From an uncultured Bacteroidales bacterium (lineage in GTDB: Bacteria > Bacteroidota > Bacteroidia > Bacteroidales > UBA932): a stretch of 64,000 bases of DNA. The stretch spans positions 1 through 64,000 of the forward strand of contig CAMWUW010000006.1 of the NCBI GenBank assembly GCA_947177525.1. Direction: 5' to 3'. The translations under genes and the position numbers were made by a program. Positions 50,251 to 59,502 of this stretch are shown here, in pieces; position 1 is the stretch's first letter, and the number at the start of each line of letters is the position of its first letter. Below the pieces are notes generated by a model, which saw only the letters and a list, made by a program, of their open reading frames with translations, ran no database searches and was not told where the DNA came from.

Positions 50251-51687
50251 ATGGATAATCACAGCGGCCGGGCCGACATGAATGTCAGGTCGGCCCTTTC
50301 GGAAGATGAAGGCGGAGGAGTGCTTCTTGCCGTAAGCGGAGGAATTGATTCAATGTGCATGGCTGATTTGTTCTGGAGAACACGCCGCAGCGGCTCTTTT
50401 GCCATTGCCCACTGCAATTTCAGCCTAAGGGGAAGTGAAAGTGACGGAGACGAAAAGCTGGTGCATGACTGGGCGGCTGAGAGGGGAATTGTATTTCACC
50501 GCCATACTTTTGATACGGAAGGATATGCCCGGGAGCATGGCATAAGCATCGAAATGGCTGCCCGCGATCTCCGGTATGCCTGGTTTGCCGGGATTTGCCT
50601 TGAGTACGGCTACCGTGCCGTTGCGGTGGCCCATAATGCAAATGACAACGCGGAAACTCTGATGCTCAATCTGGTGCGCGGTACGGGACTTCGTGGAGCC
50701 TCCGGCATGTCCATGGTGTCGTCTGTGCCCTGTGCCGGAGCCGGCATGCTGCCTCTTCTGCGCCCTTTGCTCAAATTTACGCGTAAGCAGATAGAAGGGC
50801 ATGTCTTCGCCCACAAGGTGCCTTACCGTAATGACAGTACGAACGCCATGTCCGAATATAAGAGAAACAGTATCAGAAATGAGGTCTTTCCGCTACTGGA
50901 GCGGCTTAACCCTTCTTTCGTGAGGACATTCAACAGGGAAATGGATTATTTTTCGGAGGCATCGGGAATTGTTTCGGACTGGTGCGGGGCTGCTGCCGCC
51001 TCCGTGGTTGCGGAACGTGACGGAGGAGCTGTGTCAATAGATATAAATGCACTTGTGTCGCATAAGCATTGGAGATACCTTCTGTATCATATTCTGGAAC
51101 CTTACGGCTTCAATTCAGCGGCTGTGGCGTCATTGGAAGATTTGATTTCGTCCGGAAGGACTGTGTCCGGGAAGCGTTTCTCGTCGTTGTCGTATATGCT
51201 TCATACGGGCAGGGGAGTCCTTGACATATATCCGTTGCCGGACACGGGCATGCATGCTTATGCCGGAAATCATGCCGCAGGCTGTGCTTCTTCTGAAATC
51301 GTTGTGGAAGGCCCGGGCATATATGAATTCAATGGAGTGTCATTCTCTGTCGAGGAATTTGCCCGTCCGCATGATTTTGTGCTGAAGCAGCCTTACGGGA
51401 CACTTGTGATGGATTCCGGTGTGATGACTTTCCCGTTTTTGTGCCGGAAGTGGATGCATGGTGACTGGATGATTCCGATGGGAATGCGCGGCAGGAAGAA
51501 ATTGAGCGATTTTTTTGCAGACTGCAAGCTGGATGCTGCAGCCAAGGAAAGTGCCGTCGTGCTTGCCGGCAATTCCGGTGACATGAAGAAAAAGCAACAT
51601 GTCGCCGGCGTTCTCGGAATGAGGGCCGACGACATGTATAAAGTTACTCCTTCCACGGAAAGAATAATCCGTATAAGGCTTATCTGA
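50251..51687 (+). CDS. tilS: tRNA(Ile)-lysidine synthetase
   Basis: LLAVSGGIDSMCMADLF PP-loop; VAHNANDNAETLMLNLVRGTGLRGASGM; NDSTNAMSEYKRNSIRNEVFPLL. Confidence 0.95.
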   Translation: MDNHSGRADMNVRSALSEDEGGGVLLAVSGGIDSMCMADLFWRTRRSGSFAIAHCNFSLRGSESDGDEKLVHDWAAERGIVFHRHTFDTEGYAREHGISIEMAARDLRYAWFAGICLEYGYRAVAVAHNANDNAETLMLNLVRGTGLRGASGMSMVSSVPCAGAGMLPLLRPLLKFTRKQIEGHVFAHKVPYRNDSTNAMSEYKRNSIRNEVFPLLERLNPSFVRTFNREMDYFSEASGIVSDWCGAAAASVVAERDGGAVSIDINALVSHKHWRYLLYHILEPYGFNSAAVASLEDLISSGRTVSGKRFSSLSYMLHTGRGVLDIYPLPDTGMHAYAGNHAAGCASSEIVVEGPGIYEFNGVSFSVEEFARPHDFVLKQPYGTLVMDSGVMTFPFLCRKWMHGDWMIPMGMRGRKKLSDFFADCKLDAAAKESAVVLAGNSGDMKKKQHVAGVLGMRADDMYKVTPSTERIIRIRLI

Positions 51688-53452
51688 TGTCTATTTCGTA
51701 AGGTATCCTTGCATATACCTTGCCTTTGCTCTGTGCTCCGGAATCCTTGAGCACCTTTACTATGGACTCAAATGGGGTTCCGGCAGCAATGGACTGGCCT
51801 CCGGTAAGTGTCTCAAGAATCATTTCAACGGTTGTGAGCGGCTTAGGGTATTCTGCAACCTGCACCTCTTCCGGACCGGAAACTCCTTCTATTGACAATG
51901 CCGCATATCTGATTGCGTCTTCGATTGTGCCTATGCTGTCCACAAGCCCGATTCCTATGGCTTCGGCTCCTGCCCATACGCGTCCCTGTGCAATTGAATC
52001 AACGGCTGCGACGCTCATGTTCCTGCCTTCCGACACGATTTCTGTAAACTTGCCGTAGATCTTCTCTACTGAAGCCTGAAGGTAGGCAGTTTCTTTTCTG
52101 TCAAGGGGGCGCATGCCTGTATACATGTCTGAGTGGCTGTTTGAGCTTACCGGAGTGACATTGATATGAAGTTTGTCATTTATTGTGCCGCTGAAGTCCG
52201 GTATCATGCTGAATACGCCTATCGAACCGGTAAGGGTGGTGGCATTGGAGAAGATATAATCGCTGCATGCAGATATCCAGTATCCGCCCGATGCCGCATA
52301 GTTGCCGTATGATGCGATGACAGGTACGCTCTCCCTGAGAAGGTCAAGCTCTGCCTTGATTTTTTCTGATGCAAGGACACTTCCTCCAGGAGAGTTGACG
52401 CGCAGCACCACGGCCTTTACGTCCTTGTCCTTTCTTACGTCAGCTATTATCTGCGCGAACCTGTCACCGGCCACCTGCTGTTTTTCTGCTCCGTCCACAA
52501 TCTCTCCGTCTGCATAGATGACTGCCACTTTTGAGGTGGCCTTAAGGTTTATATTGTCTTTGAGGACTGCATAGTCCTGGAGGGAAATGCCTTTTACATC
52601 TTCAAATTTGTCCACGACAAAGAGGTCTGCGAGCTTCTGCTGGAGCTGCTCTCTTGTAAGAAGTTCGTCTACAAGTCCCTTTTCCAGGAAATCCTCAGGG
52701 AAATTAAGCTCAAGATTGTCAAGCATTGAATTGAGGGCTTCAACAGTAATGCCCCTTGATTCTGCCATCTCTTCTGCCCAGCTGTTCCATACTGAACCTA
52801 TCATGGCTCTGTTCTGTTCCATGTTTTCTTTGCTGGCAGAGTTCCTGATGTACATTTCTCCGGCTGACTTGTATTTCCCGTGGCGTATCAGCTGCATGTT
52901 TATTCCGAGTTTGTCAAGGGCATCCTTAAGGAAAATCAGCTGGGAGGACAGGCCTGAGAACATGTTGAGGCCTCCGTCATGTGGAGTCATGTAAATTTTG
53001 TCCGAAACAGATGCAAGATAGTAGCTTCCGTTGCCAGGATTTTCGGTATATGAAACTATTGCCTTGCCGCTTGAACGGAAATTCTTGAGTGCAGTCCTGA
53101 ATTCTTCAAAATGTGCTATTCCTCCTGCGGCCTTGTCCGGTTTCATGTATATGAATTTTATGGCAGGGTCGGCCGCCGCAGCATTGATGGCCTTTATTGC
53201 ACTGTATATGCCGAGCGGAGTGACTGTGACGTTTCCCTGAAGCAATGACATCGGATCTGCTTCCTGTGTCTGTTCGGCAAGCATGATTGTAGACATGTCT
53301 ATCTTCAGCACGCCTTCGCGCGGCATTACCGGCTGACTGGTGCCGAGGGCTGCCATGGCCCCTATCATTCCGAACATCATGAATAAGGACACAATTCCGA
53401 AAATGAAAAGCCCCGCAAGTGTAGCGAGGGTCATCTTGATGAAATCTTTCAT
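51680..53452 (-). CDS. sppA: Signal peptide peptidase SppA, 67K type
   Basis: VLRVNSPGGSVLASEKIKAEL, ASGGYWISACSDYIFSNATTLTGSIGVF; start placed at 53452. Confidence 0.94.
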   Translation of the reverse strand: MKDFIKMTLATLAGLFIFGIVSLFMMFGMIGAMAALGTSQPVMPREGVLKIDMSTIMLAEQTQEADPMSLLQGNVTVTPLGIYSAIKAINAAAADPAIKFIYMKPDKAAGGIAHFEEFRTALKNFRSSGKAIVSYTENPGNGSYYLASVSDKIYMTPHDGGLNMFSGLSSQLIFLKDALDKLGINMQLIRHGKYKSAGEMYIRNSASKENMEQNRAMIGSVWNSWAEEMAESRGITVEALNSMLDNLELNFPEDFLEKGLVDELLTREQLQQKLADLFVVDKFEDVKGISLQDYAVLKDNINLKATSKVAVIYADGEIVDGAEKQQVAGDRFAQIIADVRKDKDVKAVVLRVNSPGGSVLASEKIKAELDLLRESVPVIASYGNYAASGGYWISACSDYIFSNATTLTGSIGVFSMIPDFSGTINDKLHINVTPVSSNSHSDMYTGMRPLDRKETAYLQASVEKIYGKFTEIVSEGRNMSVAAVDSIAQGRVWAGAEAIGIGLVDSIGTIEDAIRYAALSIEGVSGPEEVQVAEYPKPLTTVEMILETLTGGQSIAAGTPFESIVKVLKDSGAQSKGKVYARIPYEIDIR

Positions 53453-53623
53453 AAAAATATTGTTATAGTGATTGTTTCTGTTTTTCGCCTTCCTGCACCG
53501 GTGCGAACTGCAGGTGGATAGGATAAACATACAAAAATATGAAAAAATAAAATATATTGGTACTGTCGGGACTTCTTATTGCATATTAGATGGTTCTTTC
53601 TGAACCTCCCCTGCGTCACACTG

Positions 53624-53655
53624 TTTGATTTTATGTGGGATTTCTGTTATATTTG
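53624..53655 (+). promoter_or_regulatory. Candidate promoter for metal-handling module
   Basis: TTTG-N20-TATATTTG, 10 nt before ATG at 53665. Confidence 0.6.
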
Positions 53656-53664
53656 CAGGTTGTA

Positions 53665-54195
53665 ATGAAAAATATAGTCAAGAAATATTGTTCCGTTTTG
53701 CTTGTCCTGTGGTACTGCGTCAGTGTCATAGGCTTTGATGTGCATACGTGCAACGGCAGCGGACGCAGTTTTCTTGCCAACTTCATCAGCGGCATGAGCT
53801 GCAGCGAAATACATCCGGGACATGTCTGCGGGATTTTGCATTATGAGCCTTGCGGACATTCCGGCTGCTGCTCACATGGCTCAGGCTCTTCCGGCTGCTG
53901 CCATGGTGAATCATCCGCCACGGATGACTGTGCTGACGGGATTTTGGCATGTGTTTCACCAGACTGCTGCTCAGACCATTATCAGGTGCTGTCCCTTACC
54001 GGAGTTCACCAGGAGGATTCCCACAGACATTATGATGAGTGCCATTGCGGCCATTGCCCATGTCTTGGGGAGTTCAGCGGCATTCCATTCAGTGTGAAGC
54101 CGTCCATGACGGCATATCTTAATTTTTCCGGCTCTGTTTCCTTTGTGCCGGCCCATCCCGAAACCTTGTCTTGCTTCGGGGTGTGGCGCATTTGA
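53665..54195 (+). CDS. Exported Cys/His-rich protein, probable metal-related
   Basis: Signal peptide; GHSGCCSHGSGSSGCCHGE, DCCSDH, DSHRHYDECHCGHCPC; upstream of TonB receptor and HMA protein. Confidence 0.7.
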   Translation: MKNIVKKYCSVLLVLWYCVSVIGFDVHTCNGSGRSFLANFISGMSCSEIHPGHVCGILHYEPCGHSGCCSHGSGSSGCCHGESSATDDCADGILACVSPDCCSDHYQVLSLTGVHQEDSHRHYDECHCGHCPCLGEFSGIPFSVKPSMTAYLNFSGSVSFVPAHPETLSCFGVWRI

Positions 54196-54344
54196 TCTGT
54201 TTTTTTTGATCTCGGCCTGCTTCATTGGCAGGACCCTTTTGAAGATTGTCTGAGCTGTGTCCCTTCCGGGTATCGTGGGACAGCGGCATATCTTCTGTAA
54301 TGGAAATCAGACAGTTTTAATTATGTTTATTCAAAAAAAACAAA

Positions 54345-56507
54345 ATGAAAAAGACACTTATATTTATATTGGGAGCATTATGCTCATTTTCCGCATTTGC
54401 CCAAGTAAAGGGGAATGACGGACAGATAATTGATACCACGGACATTTATGGAGAGCGTGCCGACAGCCTTGATGCTGCTGTCTTTGTGTCACGCCAGGCC
54501 GGAAACTATCTTTCAAAAGGAAAAGAAATCCGTACCGAGGTGATTTCCGCCGCAGGATTGTGCAAGATGGCCTGCTGTAACCTTGCGGAAAGCTTTGAGA
54601 ATTCCGCGAGCGTGACTGTAGGTTATTCCGATGCGGTCACGGGGGCACGCCAGATCCGCCTGCTCGGACTTTCCGGAGTGTATACGCAGATGCTTGACGA
54701 GACCAGGCCTGTAATGCGCGGGCTTTCGGCTCCGTTCGGCCTTTCGTATGTGCCTGGCCAATGGCTTGAAAGCATACAGATAGCAAAAGGCTCCTCATCG
54801 GTCATCAACGGAGTCGAGTGCATGACCGGACAGATAAACATGGAGCACCGCAAGCCTACCGATGAAAAGCCGCTGTTTCTGAATGCCGCCGTAATGAGCG
54901 ATACGAAGATGGACTTCAACATCGCTTCTTCCCTGCAGATGGGATACAAATGGAGCACTGTGATTCTCGGTCACGTGTCAGGCAACATCGCTTCGCACGA
55001 CATGAACCATGACGGTTTCCTCGATGACCCTAAGATGCTCCAGTTCAATCTTTCCAACCGCTGGCTCTACCAGGCCGACAACGGGGTGCAGGTGCGTTTC
55101 GGCGTACGGGCACTTCAGGACAAACGTCTCGGAGGACAGGTTCTGACAGATGAGAACGGCAGGAAGGTGCTCTATGACAAGAATTCTTTCAGCATGATGC
55201 CGTCAGCAGGCAAGACTGATCCTTGGGGGTCGGACATATTGAACCGTTCAATCAACGGATACCTTAAGGTTGGTGTACCTCTCAATGAGTCCAATTCGCA
55301 GAACATAGCTTTGATAGCCGACTATAGCTATCAGGACATGGATTCTTATTTCGGGGCTACAAAGTATCTTGCAGGGCAGCACTCTGCCTATGCGAACCTG
55401 CTGTACCAGAACGAGATAAATGAGTCGCACAAATTCACGGTAGGGCTTAACGGCACTTTTGACCGATATGACGAGGATTTTCTCCGCAGGCTCTGGACAC
55501 CTGAAGCAGTGAAGGTTACCGAGACTGCAAAAAAAAGCATTTCCAATCTGGCCAATGCCGGGGTGTTCGGTGAATATACTTTCCATGCCGGAGACAAATT
55601 TTCTGCAATTGCCGGGCTTCGCGGAGACTGGTTCATACATGACGGATTCAAAGTGTCTCCGCGTGTCACTCTCAAATATATGCCTATAGACGAAATTGTC
55701 ATCAGGGCCAACGGCGGTCGCGGACTGAGATATTCTACTCCTCTCGTGGACAATATCGGAGTCTTTTCTACCGGAAAGTTTTTTAACGGAATATATGACA
55801 GGCATATTCTTGAGGATGCATGGACTTTCGGTGGGAACCTTACTTATTACATGCCTTTCGGCGCTTCCTCGAACACTTACCTGAGCTTTGACTATTTCCG
55901 TACCCAGTTCGCCCAGCAGATGGTCGTTGATTATGAGCAGTTTGTGAACGAAATATCTTTCTATGCCCTTGACGGAAAACGCTCATTTACAGATAACTAT
56001 CAGCTTGATTTTTCTGTAGATCCGATAGAGCGCTTTAATATTACAGCCACTTTCAGGTATACCAATGCAAAGATAGATCTTGCCGGACGAGGCCTTGTCG
56101 AGAAGCCTATGACAAGCCGTTTCAAGGGAGTCCTCAATCTTCAGTATGCGACGAACCTGAATAAATGGATTTTTGACTTCACCGCTTCGCTGAACGGTTC
56201 ATGCAGGGTGTATAATTTTATGGAAGACCTTAAGGATGCTGACGGAAATCTGCTCTACAAGAACGGAAGGACACCTGTGTACCCGCTTCTCTATGCTCAG
56301 GTTACACGCCGCTTCAAGGGATGGGATGTATACGTCGGTGCTGAAAACCTTACCAACTTCAGGCAGAAAGATGTTGTGCTCGGCAAGGGAAGCAACGGCC
56401 TTGTGGATCCTCGCATGCCTTCATTCGACGCCAGCTGCATCTGGGGCCCTCTCATGGGAATAAAGGCCCATATCGGCTTTCGATTCACTTTGTGGAAGAA
56501 AGCCTGA
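54345..56507 (+). CDS. TonB-dependent outer-membrane receptor
   Basis: Plug region QIRLLGLSGVYTQMLDETRPVMRGLSAPFGLSYVPGQWLESIQIAKGSSSVINGVECMTGQINMEHRKP; C-terminal IGFRFTLWKKA. Confidence 0.92.
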   Translation: MKKTLIFILGALCSFSAFAQVKGNDGQIIDTTDIYGERADSLDAAVFVSRQAGNYLSKGKEIRTEVISAAGLCKMACCNLAESFENSASVTVGYSDAVTGARQIRLLGLSGVYTQMLDETRPVMRGLSAPFGLSYVPGQWLESIQIAKGSSSVINGVECMTGQINMEHRKPTDEKPLFLNAAVMSDTKMDFNIASSLQMGYKWSTVILGHVSGNIASHDMNHDGFLDDPKMLQFNLSNRWLYQADNGVQVRFGVRALQDKRLGGQVLTDENGRKVLYDKNSFSMMPSAGKTDPWGSDILNRSINGYLKVGVPLNESNSQNIALIADYSYQDMDSYFGATKYLAGQHSAYANLLYQNEINESHKFTVGLNGTFDRYDEDFLRRLWTPEAVKVTETAKKSISNLANAGVFGEYTFHAGDKFSAIAGLRGDWFIHDGFKVSPRVTLKYMPIDEIVIRANGGRGLRYSTPLVDNIGVFSTGKFFNGIYDRHILEDAWTFGGNLTYYMPFGASSNTYLSFDYFRTQFAQQMVVDYEQFVNEISFYALDGKRSFTDNYQLDFSVDPIERFNITATFRYTNAKIDLAGRGLVEKPMTSRFKGVLNLQYATNLNKWIFDFTASLNGSCRVYNFMEDLKDADGNLLYKNGRTPVYPLLYAQVTRRFKGWDVYVGAENLTNFRQKDVVLGKGSNGLVDPRMPSFDASCIWGPLMGIKAHIGFRFTLWKKA

Positions 56508-56554
56508 TGCCTGCCTTTTGAAATCAGATTGAAACAAAACAAAATTACATAATT

Positions 56555-56941
56555 ATGAAACTTGCAAAAACAATCATCATTGCCGCGGCCTCACTCATGG
56601 CATTTGCAGCTGTGCCTGCAACGGCAAACTCATCGGTAACATCTGAAATGTCTGTCCTTACAGACAAGAAACCTGCAAAGAAGGCGAAGGCCGAAATACG
56701 TGACGTTCATTTCCATGTACACCTGCACTGCGCAAACTGTGTCAAGAAAGTACAGGAGAACATCGCTTTTGAGAAAGGCGTCAAGGACCTCAAGGTTTCT
56801 CTTGAAGACCAGGCTGTTGACATAAAATATGATGCATCAAAAACTTCTGAGGAAGCATTGAAGTCTGCCATAGAGGCACTGGGCTATCCTGTGTCAGAGC
56901 ACGGCGGAGCAGGGCATGAGCATGGTCATCATCATGAATAG
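56555..56941 (+). CDS. Secreted heavy-metal-associated (HMA) domain protein with His-rich C-terminus
   Basis: Signal peptide; VHLHCANCVKKVQENIAFEKGVKDLKVSLEDQAVDIKYD; tail HGGAGHEHGHHHE. Confidence 0.88.
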   Translation: MKLAKTIIIAAASLMAFAAVPATANSSVTSEMSVLTDKKPAKKAKAEIRDVHFHVHLHCANCVKKVQENIAFEKGVKDLKVSLEDQAVDIKYDASKTSEEALKSAIEALGYPVSEHGGAGHEHGHHHE

Positions 56942-56988
56942 GCAGCAGCCCGGCGGCATGGCCGCATGAAAATTCAATGTAGAGGTGC

Positions 56989-57016
56989 AACGGTGTCGGG
57001 ACAGTCCGGCACCGTT
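56989..57016 (+). terminator. Hairpin downstream of HMA gene, possible terminator
   Basis: AACGGTGTCGG / CCGGCACCGTT stem with one wobble; weak U-tract. Confidence 0.4.
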
Positions 57017-57135
57017 CTGCGTTTAAGGTGACGGACCCAAAAGGGGAACTGAAAATTCAAACGGTTTATTGGACATCTTCTGAATATTATATTGTATCTT
57101 TGCAGTTCTTGTGCAATTAATTTAGAGACAAGGAA

Positions 57136-57993
57136 ATGTATAGAATCATCAAAAAAGAAATGCTGACGCCGCTGGTCTGCAAGATGGAAGTTGAGGCTGC
57201 GCGTCTGGCTGCCGCTGCACTTCCCGGGCAGTTCCTTATAGTGCGCGCGACAGAGAACGGAGAACGTATCCCGTTGACAATCAGCGATTATGATAAGGCT
57301 GCGGGCACTGTCACCATTGTGACCCAACAGATTGGTGCCTCAACGAAGGAAATCTGTGCAATGGAGGAGGGGGATGCTTTTGCAGATGTCGTAGGACCTC
57401 TCGGTGTCCCTTCGGACTTTACGGAAATGTCTGAGGAAGAACTTGCAGGCAGGAGATATATTTTTATTGCCGGCGGAGTCGGTACTGCACCTGTATATCC
57501 TCAGGTAAAGTGGCTGCATGAGAGAGGAGTGGCTGTAGACGTCATTGTCGGTGCCAAGACAGCTGATCTTGTGATTTTCAAGAAAGAAATGGAGTCAGTC
57601 TGTGACAATCTTTATATCTGTACGGATGACGGCTCGGAGGGTTTTAAGGGGCTTGTCACTGCAATGCTTGAGAAGCTTGTCCTGGAAGAAGGCAGGCAGT
57701 ACACTCAGGCTGTTGCAATAGGGCCTATGATTATGATGAAATTCGCTGTCCTTACTGCCAAGAAATTGGAACTTCCTATAATTGTGAGTCTTAACACTCT
57801 TATGGTCGACGGTACCGGCATGTGCGGTGCCTGCCGCGTGACTGTTGCCGGAAAGACACGTTTTGCGTGTGTGGAAGGTCCTGAGTTTGACGGATATGAA
57901 GTGGATTTTGATGAGGCCATGCGCCGTCAGGGCATGTACAGGACGCATGAGCAGGAAGCAGACCATAAATGTAAAATAGGGAGGGGCAAATAA
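57136..57993 (+). CDS. Sulfide/dihydroorotate dehydrogenase-like FAD/NAD-binding subunit (NfnA-like)
   Basis: PGQFLIVRATENGERIPLTISDYD; CGACRVTVAGKTRFACVEGPEFDGYEVDF. Confidence 0.88.
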   Translation: MYRIIKKEMLTPLVCKMEVEAARLAAAALPGQFLIVRATENGERIPLTISDYDKAAGTVTIVTQQIGASTKEICAMEEGDAFADVVGPLGVPSDFTEMSEEELAGRRYIFIAGGVGTAPVYPQVKWLHERGVAVDVIVGAKTADLVIFKKEMESVCDNLYICTDDGSEGFKGLVTAMLEKLVLEEGRQYTQAVAIGPMIMMKFAVLTAKKLELPIIVSLNTLMVDGTGMCGACRVTVAGKTRFACVEGPEFDGYEVDFDEAMRRQGMYRTHEQEADHKCKIGRGK

Positions 57994-59390
57994 TGGCAAA
58001 CAAGATAGCAAGGGTTCCCGCCAGGGAGCAGGAGCCAAAGGTGCGTGCGGCCAACTTTGAAGAGGTCTGCTACGGATATAATGAGAGTGAGGCTGTTCTG
58101 GAGGCCTCACGTTGCCTGAATTGCCGGAATCCGCGCTGTGTCGGGGCTTGTCCTGTCAGTGTTAAGATACCGGGATTCATTGCGCGTGTCGCTGCCGGGG
58201 ATTTTGCCGGTGCTGCATCTGTGATTGCTGAGGATTCATCTTTGCCTGCTGTGTGCGGAAGAGTCTGTCCGCAGGAGACGCAGTGTGAGGGCAGCTGTAT
58301 ACTCGGTGTCAAAGGAGAGCCTGTGGCTATAGGCAAGCTGGAGCGTTTTGTTGCTGACTGGACACGTGAGAACGGCGGTGCGGCTCCGGCTAAGGCCGAG
58401 CCTAACGGGCATAAGGTGGCAATTGTGGGCAGCGGTCCTGCAGGACTTGCCTGTGCGAGTGACTTGGCTAAGTTGGGCTATGAAGTGACTGTATTTGAGG
58501 CGCTTCACCGTCCCGGAGGAGTTCTGGAGTATGGAATTCCTGAGTTCCGTCTTCCGAAGGACAAGGTAGTCGCAGCAGAAATAGACCAGGTGAAGGCTCT
58601 CGGAGTCAAAATAGAGACTAATGTTGTTGTCGGAAGGACTGTTACAATTGATTCTCTTCTGGATGATGAAGGGTTTGAGGCAGTCTTCGTAGGCTCGGGT
58701 GCAGGTCTTCCGAAATTCATGGGAATACCGGGAGAAAATCTCAACGGAGTCTTTTCTGCAAATGAATTCCTGACAAGAAACAATCTGATGAAGGCATACA
58801 GGGAGGATTATATGACTCCGATACATGCCGGAGACAAGGTTGTTGTTGTCGGAGGCGGAAATGTGGCCATGGATGCTGCGCGTACTGCGTTGAGGCTTGG
58901 GGCCGATACGACGATTGTCTACAGGCGCACCGAGAAGGAGCTTCCTGCCCGTCTCGAGGAAGTGCATCACGCAAAGGAAGAGGGAATTGATTTTGCAATG
59001 CTGACCAATCCTGTTGAGGTCCTCGGTGATGAGAAAGGATGGGTGCGTGCAGTCAGGTGCATCAGGATGGAGTTGGGTGAGCCGGACGAAAGCGGACGCC
59101 GCAGCCCTGTGCCAGTGCCCGGGTCTGAGTTCGAGATAGAGGCAGATACGGTCATAATGTCGTTGGGTACATCCCCGAACCCTCTTATTGCAAGAACCAC
59201 CAAAGGTCTTGAGACAAATCGCAGAGGATGCATTATGGCAGATGAGTCCGGAGTTACTGCCCGCCGTGGCATTTTTGCCGGGGGAGATGCAGTGACAGGT
59301 GCGGCAACCGTAATTCTGGCCATGGGAGCCGGACGAAAGGCGGCATCGGCCATTCATGAATATATAAGCGGAAAAAACCGTGAGCAATAA
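57993..59390 (+). CDS. Glutamate synthase small-subunit-like NADPH oxidoreductase (NfnB-like)
   Basis: CLNCRNPRCVGACPVSVKIPGFI, GRVCPQETQCEGSCILG, VAIVGSGPAGLACASDLAKLGYEVTVFEALHRPGGVLEYGIPEFRLP. Confidence 0.92.
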   Translation: MANKIARVPAREQEPKVRAANFEEVCYGYNESEAVLEASRCLNCRNPRCVGACPVSVKIPGFIARVAAGDFAGAASVIAEDSSLPAVCGRVCPQETQCEGSCILGVKGEPVAIGKLERFVADWTRENGGAAPAKAEPNGHKVAIVGSGPAGLACASDLAKLGYEVTVFEALHRPGGVLEYGIPEFRLPKDKVVAAEIDQVKALGVKIETNVVVGRTVTIDSLLDDEGFEAVFVGSGAGLPKFMGIPGENLNGVFSANEFLTRNNLMKAYREDYMTPIHAGDKVVVVGGGNVAMDAARTALRLGADTTIVYRRTEKELPARLEEVHHAKEEGIDFAMLTNPVEVLGDEKGWVRAVRCIRMELGEPDESGRRSPVPVPGSEFEIEADTVIMSLGTSPNPLIARTTKGLETNRRGCIMADESGVTARRGIFAGGDAVTGAATVILAMGAGRKAASAIHEYISGKNREQ

Positions 59391-59410
59391 AATACTGAAC
59401 ATCAGTTCTT

Positions 59411-59454
59411 TACGAGAAATCGCTGCCCCAAAAACGGGGCAGCGATTTCTCGTA
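59411..59454. terminator. Bidirectional terminator hairpin between convergent genes
   Basis: 19-bp perfect stem TACGAGAAATCGCTGCCCC / GGGGCAGCGATTTCTCGTA, loop AAAAAC. Confidence 0.85.
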
Positions 59455-59502
59455 TTGGGCTGATAGTCAGGCGTATATGTACCACGAAAAATGCGTCCAA
59501 GG

